Below are positions 1 through 8,930 of a stretch of DNA of 64,000 nucleotides, in pieces (within the stretch, counting starts at the first letter, position 1; the number at the start of each line of letters is the position of its first letter). The notes beneath the pieces were generated by a model. It saw only the letters and a program-made list of their open reading frames with translations, did not search any database and had not been told where the DNA came from. The DNA is from Pseudomonas parasichuanensis (GTDB lineage Bacteria > Pseudomonadota > Gammaproteobacteria > Pseudomonadales > Pseudomonadaceae), in NCBI RefSeq assembly GCF_021601385.1, contig NZ_BQHO01000029.1, positions 20,051 through 84,050 of the forward strand. Reading direction: 5' to 3'. Position numbers and translations under genes: made by a program.

Positions 1-757
1 GTGCGACCGCCAGCGCATGTTCCAGGTCAACCGGGACGGCACCAGGCACTTGCTCGGCGCCGCGCAGGCGGCCGGTGTCAGGCGCTTCGTGCATGTGTCG
101 TCGATTGCCGCGGTCGGCTATCCCGACCAGTTGGCCGACGAGGGCATGCGCTACAACGGGGCGCAACTGGGCCTGGCCTACATGCACAGCAAGCACGCCG
201 CCGAGCAACTGGCCAAGGCCATGAATTCACCCGCGATGGCGGTGCTGATCGCGTGCCCGGCGGCGGTCATCGCCAGCCAGTGCGACCTGCGCGACGGCTG
301 GGGCAAGGTCATGCTCGACGTCGCCCGGCGGCGCCTGCCGCTGGTGCCCTCGGGAGGGTTGTGCGTGGTCGGCGGGGCGGACCTCGCCCAGGGGCTGCGC
401 CAGTTGATGGCCAGCGGGCGCCCGGGCGAGCGCTACATCCTCGGCGCGTGCAACGTCAGCCACGCCCAATTGATCGACAGCATGGCCCGCGCCCTGCGGG
501 TGCACCCGCCGCGCTGGCGCCCCTCGCGCCGCCTGCTGCTGGCTCTGGCGTGGCTGCTGCGCCCCCTGGACGGGGTGGCGCGGCGCATGCGCCTGAAACT
601 GACGGCCGATGTGCTGCGTGTGCTGACCCAGCAGGTGCACTACCGCTGCGACAAGGCGCGCGAGGAACTGGGTTTTGCCCCGCGCCAAGGGCTGGATGAG
701 ATTGTCGACGAGGCGGCCGCCTGGCTTGCCCGTCATTTGCCGAGAGAGCAACGATGA
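1..757 (+). CDS. NAD(P)-dependent epimerase/dehydratase, 3' part (extended SDR)
   Basis: The gene enters from outside the window, so the start and the N-terminal dinucleotide-binding Rossmann motif are not visible. What remains is the extended short-chain dehydrogenase core: the VNRDGTRHLL segment typical after beta-4, the SSIAAVG strand carrying the catalytic Ser, and YMHSK as the YxxxK catalytic pair, followed by a substrate-binding C-terminal half of about 150 residues. This pattern resembles 3-beta-hydroxysteroid dehydrogenase/epimerase-like reductases acting on lipid or sugar substrates. The stop overlaps the start of the acyl-CoA dehydrogenase gene by four bases (ATGA), so the two are translationally coupled. 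The substrate cannot be read from sequence. Confidence 0.85.
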   Translation, partial: CDRQRMFQVNRDGTRHLLGAAQAAGVRRFVHVSSIAAVGYPDQLADEGMRYNGAQLGLAYMHSKHAAEQLAKAMNSPAMAVLIACPAAVIASQCDLRDGWGKVMLDVARRRLPLVPSGGLCVVGGADLAQGLRQLMASGRPGERYILGACNVSHAQLIDSMARALRVHPPRWRPSRRLLLALAWLLRPLDGVARRMRLKLTADVLRVLTQQVHYRCDKAREELGFAPRQGLDEIVDEAAAWLARHLPREQR

Positions 758-2241
758 ACGGTGTCGAGGAATCTGCAGCTGTCAGCGAAATCAACGCCTG
801 GCTGCGTACGCTGGCCGGGCGTATGGACTTCAGGCAGATGGACGCAAGGCGCTGCCTGGCCCCGCATTTGGTGCTGGAACTGGGCAACAAGGGCTTGCTG
901 GGCATGCAGGTGCCCGTGGCGCTGGGTGGTCTGCTAGGCCTGAGCTGCTTCGAACAGATGCGCGTGCAGCGCCAACTGGGGGCCATCGACCTCACCCTGG
1001 CGTTTTTCGTCGGCCTGAACAATGGGCTGGGCATACGCCCGTTGGTGCGCTTCGCCAGCCCTGAGTTGCAACAGCGCTATCTGCCGCAGCTGGCCACCGG
1101 GCGCATGCTGGCGGCCTTTGCAGTCACCGAGCCGTGCGCAGGCTCCAACCCGTTGGGCATGCGCACCGAGGCCCGGCGCGAGGGGCCGCTGCTGCGGGTT
1201 AGCGGGCACAAGGCCTGGTGCGGTTCGGCCGCCTGGGCGGGGGTGATCACCTTGCTCGCCCGCCACCTCGACGAGCAAGGCCGTGACCGCGGGTTCGTCG
1301 CCTTGTGCCTGGATGCCGCGCAACCCGGGCTTCACCAGGGCAGCGAGGCGTTGACACTGGGGCTCAAGGGGATGATCCAGAACCGGCTGCAGCTCGATGC
1401 CGCCCCAGTGGCGCCGGACCGAGTGTTGGGCAGCGCCAGTTCGGGCCTGGCGGTGGCGGCCGAAACCATGGGGTTCGGCCGGTTGGGCATCGCCGCCACG
1501 TGCGTGGGGGCCTTGTGGCGATGCCTGCAGTTGATGCATGACTACGCCCATTGGCGGCACATCGGCGGGCGTTCGCTGGCGGCGTTCGGCCACGCCCGCC
1601 TGGTGCTGGCCCAAGCCCATGGCGCGGCGTCGGCCCTTGGCAGTTGGGTGGACCAGCTGGCCTGCGCCATGGATGCCGGGCGGCCTGTACCGGCAGCGGT
1701 GCTGGCAGCGGTAAAGCTGCTGGCCAGCGAGACGCTGGGTGAGGTCAGCGATGCTGCCTTGCAGTTGCTTGGCGGGCGCGGCTTTTGCGACAACAGCCCG
1801 ATTGGCCAACTGTGGCGCGATGCCCGGGTCACCCGGCTGTTCGAAGGGCCTTCGGAAACGCTGGCGGCGTTCATTGGCCAGTCGGTTCTGGACCTGCGTC
1901 AACCCAGCGACGACACCTGGCTCGCAGGGCAGGCGCAAGCGCACCGGCAAACCCTCGAATGCCTGCGCGCCGAGGGGCCGGCCAGTGAGTTGCAAGCCCA
2001 GCGGCTGGGCGTTTTTACCGCCTGGTCGATGCTTGCAGGCAACCCGCAGCAGGCCCATGCCCGTGCCTGGGCCGAAGCACGCCTGGCCCAGGCACGCCAG
2101 CGCCTGTTGAGCGATGTGCCCCATGCCGATGTTGCCCAGGATCTGGCCGGGGCCATCGACGCCAGCATCGGCCGCTGGCGCAACGCCGTGCAGGCTGAGG
2201 ATGTGGTGCTGGACGACTGGATGACGCAGGTGTGCCCATGA
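754..2241 (+). CDS. Acyl-CoA dehydrogenase family protein with long C-terminal extension
   Basis: FAD-dependent alpha,beta-desaturation of an acyl thioester is the family reaction. The middle domain shows TEPCAGSNP, matching the conserved TEP.AGSD flavin-contacting loop, and the C-terminal helical domain ends with RLFEGPSETL, where the Glu sits at the position of the usual catalytic base in medium-chain enzymes. At 495 residues it is about 100 longer than a standard 380-400-residue enzyme; the extra part is an Ala/Gln-rich helical tail after the FAD/catalytic region. It overlaps its upstream SDR and downstream envelope-protein genes by four bases each, so all three form one operon. Context suggests an acyl-carrier or lipid biosynthesis role rather than general beta-oxidation, but this is inference. 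Confidence 0.88.
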   Translation: MNGVEESAAVSEINAWLRTLAGRMDFRQMDARRCLAPHLVLELGNKGLLGMQVPVALGGLLGLSCFEQMRVQRQLGAIDLTLAFFVGLNNGLGIRPLVRFASPELQQRYLPQLATGRMLAAFAVTEPCAGSNPLGMRTEARREGPLLRVSGHKAWCGSAAWAGVITLLARHLDEQGRDRGFVALCLDAAQPGLHQGSEALTLGLKGMIQNRLQLDAAPVAPDRVLGSASSGLAVAAETMGFGRLGIAATCVGALWRCLQLMHDYAHWRHIGGRSLAAFGHARLVLAQAHGAASALGSWVDQLACAMDAGRPVPAAVLAAVKLLASETLGEVSDAALQLLGGRGFCDNSPIGQLWRDARVTRLFEGPSETLAAFIGQSVLDLRQPSDDTWLAGQAQAHRQTLECLRAEGPASELQAQRLGVFTAWSMLAGNPQQAHARAWAEARLAQARQRLLSDVPHADVAQDLAGAIDASIGRWRNAVQAEDVVLDDWMTQVCP

Positions 2242-3461
2242 GCCGCCTGGCAGTGGTGTTGAGCGCTGTGCTGGGAGCAAACGCTGCGCAGGCACAGCTG
2301 AGCGTCGACCCATCGTTACTGCTGGATACACGCCAGGCGGTGGACCGCGAAGGGCATTGGGCGCTGGAGGAGTTTTCGACGCAGATGGGGCTTGCCCTGA
2401 ACGGTGATGGGCCATGGCGTTTCAAAACCCTGTGGCGCGGTGTTTCCGAGCGGCGCCTGGACGATCATTTCGAGCGTCTGGAGGCGCGGGAGCTGTTCGC
2501 CGCCTACGACGGCGAGCGCTGCAGCCATGCCTTGGGTGTGCAGCAAGTGGTGTGGGGCAGTGCAGACCGGTTGCGCTTGCTGGATGTGATCCATCCGTTT
2601 GATCGTCGCGAAGGGTATTTTGGCGACTACCTCCAGCAGCGCAGGCCGCTGGCGATGCTCAACAGCGAGTGCCAGCTGAATGACGACCAGGCGCTGCAAC
2701 TGTTGGTGGTACCGCAAACCCGTGAGGACCTGGTGCCGGGCCCGGACGCGCGTTTTGCAGCTTTCCGTGCCAAGGATCATCTGGGCCAGAGCACAGTGAC
2801 TCAGGGGCGCGACCCGGACTGGCGCGACCCCTCGCAATGGAGCGCTGGTGTGCGCTGGAGCAGCCATACGGCGGGCATGGACCTGACGTTGAACGGCTGG
2901 CATGGCTGGCAGGACGAGGACACCTACCGGGCCAATCTTGACGGCGGCCGGCTGGGCTATCGCCGCGAACGTGAGCGCCGGACCCTGCTGGGTGGCTCGA
3001 TCGCGGCGCCCGTCGGGGCCGTGGTGTTGAAGGCCGAGGCGGCGTACACACCGCAGATCTACCGTTACGTGCGTGACCCGCGGGGCTTTCTGGATGTTCG
3101 CGAGGCCGATCAGAAGCAGTTGATGCTGGGTATGGACTATCTGGCCGGCGACTGGTTCTACGGGGTGCAGTACTACAACCAATGGCGTGGCGGGGTGGAC
3201 AATGCGCTCGATCAGCAGCGCATGGAGCTGCTTAGCCTGGCGGTGCGCCGCGAGTTGTTGCAAGGGCGGCTTGCCCTGACCAGTTACCTGGCCCAGGACT
3301 TGCGATTGAACAGCCAGTACCTTGCCGTTGAGGCACGCCTGGACCTGGACGCCCATTGGCAACTGCGCACCGGCATCGACTGGTTTGCCGGCGACAGCGC
3401 CAGTTTCGGCTACTACGATGCGCAATCGCGCTGGGTGACCGGTGTGCGCTATGCGTTCTGA
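2238..3461 (+). CDS. DUF1302-like envelope protein
   Basis: A 407-residue exported protein. The ATG at 2238 is preferred over an in-frame GTG two codons upstream because it gives the same ATGA overlap seen at the previous junction and starts a clean signal peptide (MSRLAVVLSAVLGANAAQA, cut before QLS). The mature part has the DUF1302-like landmark VVWGSADRLRLLDVIHPFD and alternating amphipathic strands ending in RYAF with a terminal Phe, as in outer-membrane barrels. It is the last gene of the operon and abuts terC tail to tail with five bases between them. A role in exporting or placing the product made by the two enzymes upstream is plausible but unproven. Confidence 0.7.
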   Translation: MSRLAVVLSAVLGANAAQAQLSVDPSLLLDTRQAVDREGHWALEEFSTQMGLALNGDGPWRFKTLWRGVSERRLDDHFERLEARELFAAYDGERCSHALGVQQVVWGSADRLRLLDVIHPFDRREGYFGDYLQQRRPLAMLNSECQLNDDQALQLLVVPQTREDLVPGPDARFAAFRAKDHLGQSTVTQGRDPDWRDPSQWSAGVRWSSHTAGMDLTLNGWHGWQDEDTYRANLDGGRLGYRRERERRTLLGGSIAAPVGAVVLKAEAAYTPQIYRYVRDPRGFLDVREADQKQLMLGMDYLAGDWFYGVQYYNQWRGGVDNALDQQRMELLSLAVRRELLQGRLALTSYLAQDLRLNSQYLAVEARLDLDAHWQLRTGIDWFAGDSASFGYYDAQSRWVTGVRYAF

Positions 3462-3466
3462 CCCGC

Positions 3467-4483
3467 TTAGGGCCGCTTGGCGGGCGGCTCATCGGCGCTG
3501 CCTGGTGGCGACGGTTGGCGGGTCTTGAGCAGCGACAACAGCACCCCGCCCAGCAACAACCCGAACGTCACCCCCAGCGACACCCCCGCCGGCACCTTGC
3601 CCACCAGCCCGTGCCAGAAGATCTTGCAGCCGATGAAGATCAGCACCATCGCCAGCGCGTACTTGAGGTAGACGAAGCGGTGCATCAGCGCCGCCAGGGC
3701 GAAGTACAGCGAGCGCAGGCCGAGGATGGCGAAGATGTTCGAGGTGTAGACGATGAACGGGTCCTGAGTGATGGCGAAGATCGCCGGCACGCTGTCGACG
3801 GCAAACACCAGGTCGGCCAGTTCGATCAGCACCAGGGCCAGGAACAGCGGCGTGGCGTAACGGATGGCCTGGTGCTCCCCGGGCGGGGTGAGCCTGACGA
3901 AAAAGTGCGGGCCATGGATCTGGTCGGTGACCCGCATGTGCCGGCGCACAAAGCGCAGCACCGGGTTGTTGGCCAGGTCCGGGTGGCTGTCGTCCTTCGA
4001 CAGCGCCATCTTCACCCCGGTGAACAGCAGGAAGGCGCCGAAGATATACAGCACCCAGGCGAAGTGCTGCACCAGCGCCGCGCCCACGCCGATCATGATC
4101 GCCCGCAGCACCACCACCCCGAGGATGCCCCAGAACAGCACGCGGTGCTGGTAGCGGCGGGGGATGGCAAAGAAGCTGAAGATCATCGCCATGACGAACA
4201 CGTTGTCCATCGACAGCGATTGTTCCACCAGGAACCCGGTGTAGAACTCCAGCGCCGACTGCGCGCCCAGCTCGTGCCAGACCCACACGCCAAACAGCAC
4301 GCCGACACTGAAGTAGCCGGAATACAGCAGCAGGCTTTCGCGCATTTCGATCTCGCGCTCCTGGCGGTGCAGCACACCCAGGTCAAGCACGAGCAAGGCG
4401 ATGACGATCGCGATGAACACCAGCCACAACCAGGTGCTGGTACCGAGGAATGGATTGACGAGAAATGCATGCAGAGCTGTCAT
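3467..4483 (-). CDS. TerC/Alx-family integral membrane protein
   Basis: A 338-residue polytopic protein with about nine hydrophobic segments. It carries the family's acidic intramembrane motifs: EQSLSMDNVFV near residue 90 and ELADLVFAVDSVPA near 220, which in the TerC/Alx family are linked to metal (often manganese) transport. Length matches E. coli Alx (about 320 residues) rather than the TerC-CBS-CorC type also found in this window at 48.4 kb. The start has a strong AGGAGGGG ribosome-binding site. The C-terminal 20 residues are Pro-rich and polar. I looked for the manganese riboswitch that often precedes alx and could not identify it. Confidence 0.88.
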   Translation of the reverse strand: MTALHAFLVNPFLGTSTWLWLVFIAIVIALLVLDLGVLHRQEREIEMRESLLLYSGYFSVGVLFGVWVWHELGAQSALEFYTGFLVEQSLSMDNVFVMAMIFSFFAIPRRYQHRVLFWGILGVVVLRAIMIGVGAALVQHFAWVLYIFGAFLLFTGVKMALSKDDSHPDLANNPVLRFVRRHMRVTDQIHGPHFFVRLTPPGEHQAIRYATPLFLALVLIELADLVFAVDSVPAIFAITQDPFIVYTSNIFAILGLRSLYFALAALMHRFVYLKYALAMVLIFIGCKIFWHGLVGKVPAGVSLGVTFGLLLGGVLLSLLKTRQPSPPGSADEPPAKRP

Positions 4484-4808
4484 GAGCCCCTCCTTGATTG
4501 TCGACGTTGACTGGCAACAGTGATTCCGACATGGCGGCGCAAACCGTCAGAGGGGCCCGGCATCACATGGTCTTGAGGCTAGCCCTGAATGCCGGGGATG
4601 CCGATGGCAGGGCTGTTACATTTCTTTTCCATCAAGATAGTTATTACGAATTATTAGCAATTGTAAAAATTTCGTAAAAACCCTAGGATGCGCCGCAGCC
4701 GTCGCAGAACGGGCGCGCCACTTTGCGGTGCGCATGTACAACCATAAAAAATGCCAGTGATTAGCCCCTTACGTACCGAGCTTCACAACACACTAGGGGT
4801 CGACAAGC
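4484..4808. promoter_or_regulatory. Divergent intergenic region, terC / TonB receptor
   Basis: This gap must contain promoters for both divergent genes. The half nearest the receptor (about 4635-4700) is markedly AT-rich. GATAGTTATTACGAATTAT at 4636-4654 is a weak match (about 11 of 19) to the Fur consensus. Iron control is expected for a siderophore receptor, so this is listed as a candidate only. No small coding gene is evident. Confidence 0.35.
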
Positions 4809-7043
4809 GTGCAACAGCAGCACTCTCTGAACACGGTTCAAGGGGCAGGGAACGCCACCACCGTCCGCCAGCGCCATCCACTGGCCCTGGCCATTCTCGC
4901 CGCCACCCTCGTCACGCCCGCCGGCATGGCCTGGGCAGAGCAGGCCGGCGGTGCGGGTACCCTGGAGCTGGGCGCCACCGCCATCACTGACTCGTCGCTG
5001 GGTGAAACCACCGAAGGCAGCGGCTCCTACACCACTGGTGCCACCCGCACCGCCACGCGCATGGCGCTGTCGCCGCGCGAGACGCCGCAGTCGGTGAGTG
5101 TGATTACCCGCCAGCAAATGGATGACCAGAACCTCACCAGCATCAGCGATGTACTGGGCAAGACCCCAGGCGTCACTGTCAACAAGCTCGACAGCAACCG
5201 CGCCAGCTTCAAGGCGCGAGGCTTTGACATCGACAACTTCCAGATTGATGGCATCCCGGCGGCATTCCGCTTCGGCAACGGCATCGACCAGACCGACATG
5301 GCCATCTACGACCGGGTGGAGGTGCTGCGTGGCGCCACGGGCCTGCTCAGCGGCTTCGGCAGCCCCTCGGCGACCGTCAACCTGGTGCGCAAGCGGCCGA
5401 CCCGCGAGCTGTCGGGTCATGTGTCGCTGGGTGCCGGCAGCTGGGACACCTACCGCGGTGAATTCGACATCGGTGGCGCGCTGACCCCCGAAGGCAATGT
5501 GCGTGGGCGCTTCGTCACGGCCTATGAAGATGGCCAGTCGTTCATGGACAACCTGTCCGAGAAGAAGCAAACGATGTACGGCATCGTCGAAACCGACCTG
5601 AGCGAAGACACCCTGCTCAGCGTTGGCCTGAGCCGCCAGACCAATCGCCCGGAAGGTTCGTCCTGGGGGCCATCGACGCCTCTGCTGGACAACAAAGGCA
5701 ATAAATTCGGCATGTCGCGCTCATTCAACCCGGGCGCCAAGTGGAGCTCATGGGACAACACCGCCGACAACCTGTTCGTCACCCTCGAGCAGCGCCTGGC
5801 CAACGACTGGACCCTCAAGGCCTCGGCCAGTCGCAGCGAGACCGATTCGCCCATCACACTGGGCTCGGCAGCCAGCGGCTATCCGGATTCGGCCACCGGT
5901 GCCGGCATGGGCGTGTGGCTGGGGCGCTACCGCTACCAGACCGACCAGAACGCCTACGACCTGTACGCCAGTGGCCCGTTCCAGATGCTCGGCCGTGAGC
6001 ACGAGCTGGTGGCCGGTATCTCCCACCGCGACACCCGGGCCCATGAAGAGAGCTGGCCATTCCTGTTCGGCAGCGCCAACATCTACCAATGGAGCGGCGA
6101 CTACCCCGAACAGGATTGGGGCCGCCCGTTGTCGAAGGTCGACACCCGCCTGCGCGAAGATGCCGCCTACCTGACCGGTCGATTCAAACCGACCGACCGG
6201 CTCTCGATCATCCTCGGCGGGCGCCTGTCCAACTGGCAGCTCGACAGCACCCGCCTGGACACCACCAGTGGCGATCGCAGCAAGACCCAGGACCTGGAAG
6301 AGAACGGCGTGGTGGTACCTTACGCCGGCATAGTCTACGACCTGGACGACACCTGGTCGGTGTACGGCAGCTACACCAGCATTTTCAAACCGCACGAAAG
6401 CGAGCAGGACGCCAGCGGCAAGATGATCGAGCCGGAGGAGGGCGATGCCTACGAGCTGGGCCTGAAGGGCGAGTTCTTCGATGGCCGCCTGAACGCCAGC
6501 CTTGCCGTGTTCGAAGTGCAGCAGGACAACCTGGCAGAGCTCGAACGTACCGACCCGATCACCAACCGCGGCATCTACCGCTCGATCCAGGGTGCCAAGA
6601 CCCGAGGCTTCGAGCTTGAGCTGGCGGGTGAGTTGACGCCGAACTGGCAGGTGCAGGGCGGTTTCACCCACCGCATCACCCGTGATGGCGAGCACGACAA
6701 GATCTCCACCATCGAACCGGAGAACCTGCTGCGCCTGTCCACCAGCTACCGCCTGCCCGGGGTATGGAACAAGCTGACCGTGGGTGGCTCGGCCAACTGG
6801 CAGAGCAAGGTGTGGAAGGACCTCGACAGCCCGGTGGCGGCCGGCGAGACCATTCGCTACACCCAGTCGGACTACCTGATCCTCGATGCCATGGCCCGCT
6901 ACCAGGTGACCGAGCAGCTGTCGGTGACCCTCAACGGCAACAACCTCACCGACAAGAAGTACTTCAACAACCTGGGCTTCTATAACGGTGGTTTCTACGG
7001 TGATCCGCGCAACTTCATGTTGACCACCCGCTACGCCTTCTAA
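4809..7043 (+). CDS. TonB-dependent siderophore receptor
   Basis: A 744-residue outer-membrane receptor for a ferric chelate. The GTG start leads into a signal peptide ending about residue 43 (core LALAILAATLVTPAGMAWA). A short linker is followed by the plug domain (about 70-200: RETPQSVSVITRQQM, then FDIDNFQIDGIP and RVEVLRGATGLLSG) and a 22-strand barrel ending in TTRYAF. There is no N-terminal STN signalling domain and no sigma/anti-sigma pair nearby, so it resembles FhuE-type receptors rather than FpvA-type transducers. It is a paralogue of the receptor at 41.3 kb. Ligand unknown, probably a hydroxamate xenosiderophore by family. Confidence 0.92.
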   Translation: MQQQHSLNTVQGAGNATTVRQRHPLALAILAATLVTPAGMAWAEQAGGAGTLELGATAITDSSLGETTEGSGSYTTGATRTATRMALSPRETPQSVSVITRQQMDDQNLTSISDVLGKTPGVTVNKLDSNRASFKARGFDIDNFQIDGIPAAFRFGNGIDQTDMAIYDRVEVLRGATGLLSGFGSPSATVNLVRKRPTRELSGHVSLGAGSWDTYRGEFDIGGALTPEGNVRGRFVTAYEDGQSFMDNLSEKKQTMYGIVETDLSEDTLLSVGLSRQTNRPEGSSWGPSTPLLDNKGNKFGMSRSFNPGAKWSSWDNTADNLFVTLEQRLANDWTLKASASRSETDSPITLGSAASGYPDSATGAGMGVWLGRYRYQTDQNAYDLYASGPFQMLGREHELVAGISHRDTRAHEESWPFLFGSANIYQWSGDYPEQDWGRPLSKVDTRLREDAAYLTGRFKPTDRLSIILGGRLSNWQLDSTRLDTTSGDRSKTQDLEENGVVVPYAGIVYDLDDTWSVYGSYTSIFKPHESEQDASGKMIEPEEGDAYELGLKGEFFDGRLNASLAVFEVQQDNLAELERTDPITNRGIYRSIQGAKTRGFELELAGELTPNWQVQGGFTHRITRDGEHDKISTIEPENLLRLSTSYRLPGVWNKLTVGGSANWQSKVWKDLDSPVAAGETIRYTQSDYLILDAMARYQVTEQLSVTLNGNNLTDKKYFNNLGFYNGGFYGDPRNFMLTTRYAF

Positions 7044-7061
7044 GCCTGACCCCGCCACACT

Positions 7062-7095
7062 TGCGCACGCACTGGGTTCGCCCCGTGCGTGCGCA
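7062..7095. terminator. Hairpin with TTCG tetraloop between convergent genes
   Basis: A perfect 11-bp stem (TGCGCACGCAC / GTGCGTGCGCA) continues after one mismatch into GGG-TTCG-CCC. It lies just after the receptor stop and just before the lipoprotein stop on the other strand. There is no clear T-run on either side, so it is either a bidirectional terminator or a 3'-end stabiliser. Confidence 0.6.
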
Positions 7096-7100
7096 GTCAG

Positions 7101-7760
7101 TTACCGATGGTTGACCGCATATGCCTGGCGCACATCGCTGGCCCAGCCATCGAGCACGGCCTTGACGTTGTCGGCGGTCATTTGCTGGTGGTCGTTTTCC
7201 AACGGCACACCAGTCCCGGTGAGCACCGCCGCGCCGATCAGCCTGCCGCTGGTACCTGCCTCGAAACGCAGCTCGCTGGCAATTTCACTGTCCAGGTCGC
7301 GCCAGCCTGCAGCGCTGCTTACCCCGGCCGCAACCAGGGTGATCGGCAGCCATTCATAGAAGCGCAAACCTTGGGTATGGGCGTCGACTCGGCTGATGAC
7401 CGGCCTGATCACCAGGGTGTTCGGGCCTGGGCGCTCGACCACGGTCATGACCTTGCCCAGCTCGTTGCGCAATGCCGCGTCGTAGTAACCGGTGATGCTG
7501 GCCAGCGTGCGCTGTGGGATGCGTGGGGTCGGCGCGGGCGCGGGGTAGAGCTGGCTGGGCGCGAGGTACACCTGGATATAGCGGCCGCGCGGCAGTTTCG
7601 GGTCGACCCAGGTCAGCGCGGTGCCGCCCGAAGGCGTCGGGTGCTGGCTCAGCACGCTGTAGTCCGGCAGGAAACCGGCAGGCGGCGGCGCTTTGCTGCT
7701 GCACGCCGACAGGCCCAATACGCAGGTCAGCAGCACGGCACGGGCAGGGCAGCGCTTCAT
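7101..7760 (-). CDS. DUF3313 family lipoprotein
   Basis: A 219-residue predicted lipoprotein. Start chosen at MKRCPARAVLLTCVLGLSAC, whose lipobox LSAC places the lipidated Cys at about residue 20; longer forms would have no signal peptide. The remainder, with PDYSVL near the N-terminus of the mature chain, TWVDP, and a predicted glycine-rich turn TGTGVPL, fits the DUF3313 family of uncharacterised proteobacterial lipoproteins. The start overlaps the stop of the small upstream gene by four bases, so they are one transcript. Function unknown. Confidence 0.75.
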   Translation of the reverse strand: MKRCPARAVLLTCVLGLSACSSKAPPPAGFLPDYSVLSQHPTPSGGTALTWVDPKLPRGRYIQVYLAPSQLYPAPAPTPRIPQRTLASITGYYDAALRNELGKVMTVVERPGPNTLVIRPVISRVDAHTQGLRFYEWLPITLVAAGVSSAAGWRDLDSEIASELRFEAGTSGRLIGAAVLTGTGVPLENDHQQMTADNVKAVLDGWASDVRQAYAVNHR

Positions 7761-8065
7761 GGCTGGCCTCCGGCTGCGCCGGTCGCCGGCTCCTGCGGCG
7801 AATGCTCGATGTGCAGTTGCCCCTTGGCCATCATCCAGTGGATGAGTTCGTTCGCCGTCACCGTATGGCTGTATTCCACCCATTCGCCGTGGGCCGGGCT
7901 GTAATGTTCGAAGTAGCGCCGCAGGACGATCTGGCCGTTGTGCTCGCCCAGTTCAAGGCTCGCCTGCTGGATGGTCAGGGCTGCGCCGTCGCCACGGGTG
8001 CTGGTGCGCTGGGTGAGGATCAGGGCCGGGCCCTCGTTGCTGGTGCTGCGGTGCGAGACGTTCAT
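7757..8065 (-). CDS. Small conserved hypothetical protein
   Basis: A 102-residue soluble protein with no signal peptide or membrane segment and no domain I recognise. The ATG giving MNVSHRSTSNEGP is chosen because the longer alternative would run into the promoter and coding start of the divergent response regulator. The sequence is mixed charged with a WVEYSHTV strand and a helical ELIHWMMAKG segment, then a disordered Pro/Gly tail. It is coupled to the lipoprotein gene (ATGA) and divergent from the two-component system, which makes it a possible regulatory target. Confidence 0.6.
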   Translation of the reverse strand: MNVSHRSTSNEGPALILTQRTSTRGDGAALTIQQASLELGEHNGQIVLRRYFEHYSPAHGEWVEYSHTVTANELIHWMMAKGQLHIEHSPQEPATGAAGGQP

Positions 8066-8150
8066 CGGTGCCCCCAGGTGAAGAAGGCCTGCAGGGTGCC
8101 CCAGGTTGTTTGCCGGCGAATGTCGGTGTGATGTCCACACTGTAGAAATG

Positions 8151-8185
8151 TTGCGCGGTTGAAATATATGACCGCAGCCGCGCAA
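8151..8185. promoter_or_regulatory. Inverted repeat in divergent promoter region
   Basis: TTGCGCGG and CCGCGCAA face each other across 19 bases, 30 bases before the response regulator start; GCGGT/ACCGC form part of the same symmetry. The location between the regulator gene and the divergent small gene fits an operator, most simply for the adjacent regulator itself. This is inference from symmetry and position. Confidence 0.35.
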
Positions 8186-8216
8186 TGGTTTTAGATACGC
8201 CCTTTTTCTGGACCCT

Positions 8217-8930
8217 GTGACCGTGAGCAGACTGCTGATCGTCGACGACGACGTGGAAATCCTGGCCCTGCTGAAGCAGTTCTTCATGCAGCATGCCTAC
8301 GAGGTCGAGTTGGCCGCCGACGGCCAGGCCATGTGGGCGGCCATTGCCCGGCAAGCCCCGGACATCATCATTCTCGACCTGATGCTGCCGGGCGAGGGTG
8401 GCCTGAGCCTGTGCCAGAAGGTCCGTGCGCAAACCGGCATCCCGATCGTCATGCTCACCGCCATGGCCGAGCTGAGCGACCGTATCGTCGGCCTGGAACT
8501 GGGCGCCGACGACTACCTGACCAAACCCTTCGACCCGCGTGAACTGCTTGCCCGCCTGCGTGCCGTGCAGCGCCGGGCCGGTGGCCAGTTGCCCCGTGCC
8601 GAGGCCGTGCGGCCGCTGATCGGCTTTGCCGGCTGGCAGCTCGATGTCACCTGCCGCGAGCTGCGCTCGCCCGCGCAGGTGATGATTCCGTTGTCTGGCG
8701 CCGAGTTCGACCTGCTGGTGGTGTTCCTCGAACACCCGCAGCGCATCCTCACCCGCGAGCAACTGATCGACCTGACCCGTGGCCAGGGGCATGACGCCTT
8801 CGACCGCAGCATCGATGTGCAGGTCAGCCGGCTGCGGCGCAAGATCGAGCCGGACAGCAAGCGGCCGGACCTGATCCGCACCGTGCGCAACGGCGGCTAC
8901 CTGTTCACCGCCAAGGTCACCCGCTCATGA
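8217..8930 (+). CDS. OmpR/PhoB-family response regulator
   Basis: A 237-residue transcription factor: receiver domain (about 4-118) with acidic pocket DDD near residue 10, phospho-acceptor Asp54 in IIILDLMLPG and the KPFDP lysine loop, then a winged-helix DNA-binding domain (about 140-235) ending RTVRNGGYLFTAKV. The start is GTG at 8217 or the GTG two codons later; neither has a perfect ribosome-binding site. The stop overlaps the kinase start (ATGA). It probably controls the divergent lipoprotein operon or the PstS-OmpA gene just beyond the kinase. Confidence 0.93.
   Translation: MTVSRLLIVDDDVEILALLKQFFMQHAYEVELAADGQAMWAAIARQAPDIIILDLMLPGEGGLSLCQKVRAQTGIPIVMLTAMAELSDRIVGLELGADDYLTKPFDPRELLARLRAVQRRAGGQLPRAEAVRPLIGFAGWQLDVTCRELRSPAQVMIPLSGAEFDLLVVFLEHPQRILTREQLIDLTRGQGHDAFDRSIDVQVSRLRRKIEPDSKRPDLIRTVRNGGYLFTAKVTRS

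Noticed and set aside
4484-4640. Possible manganese (yybP-ykoY) riboswitch before the TerC/Alx-type gene
   Set aside because: The expected paired loops and conserved bases of that riboswitch are not recognisable in the leader read on the minus strand; only ordinary GC-rich sequence and a strong ribosome-binding site are seen.
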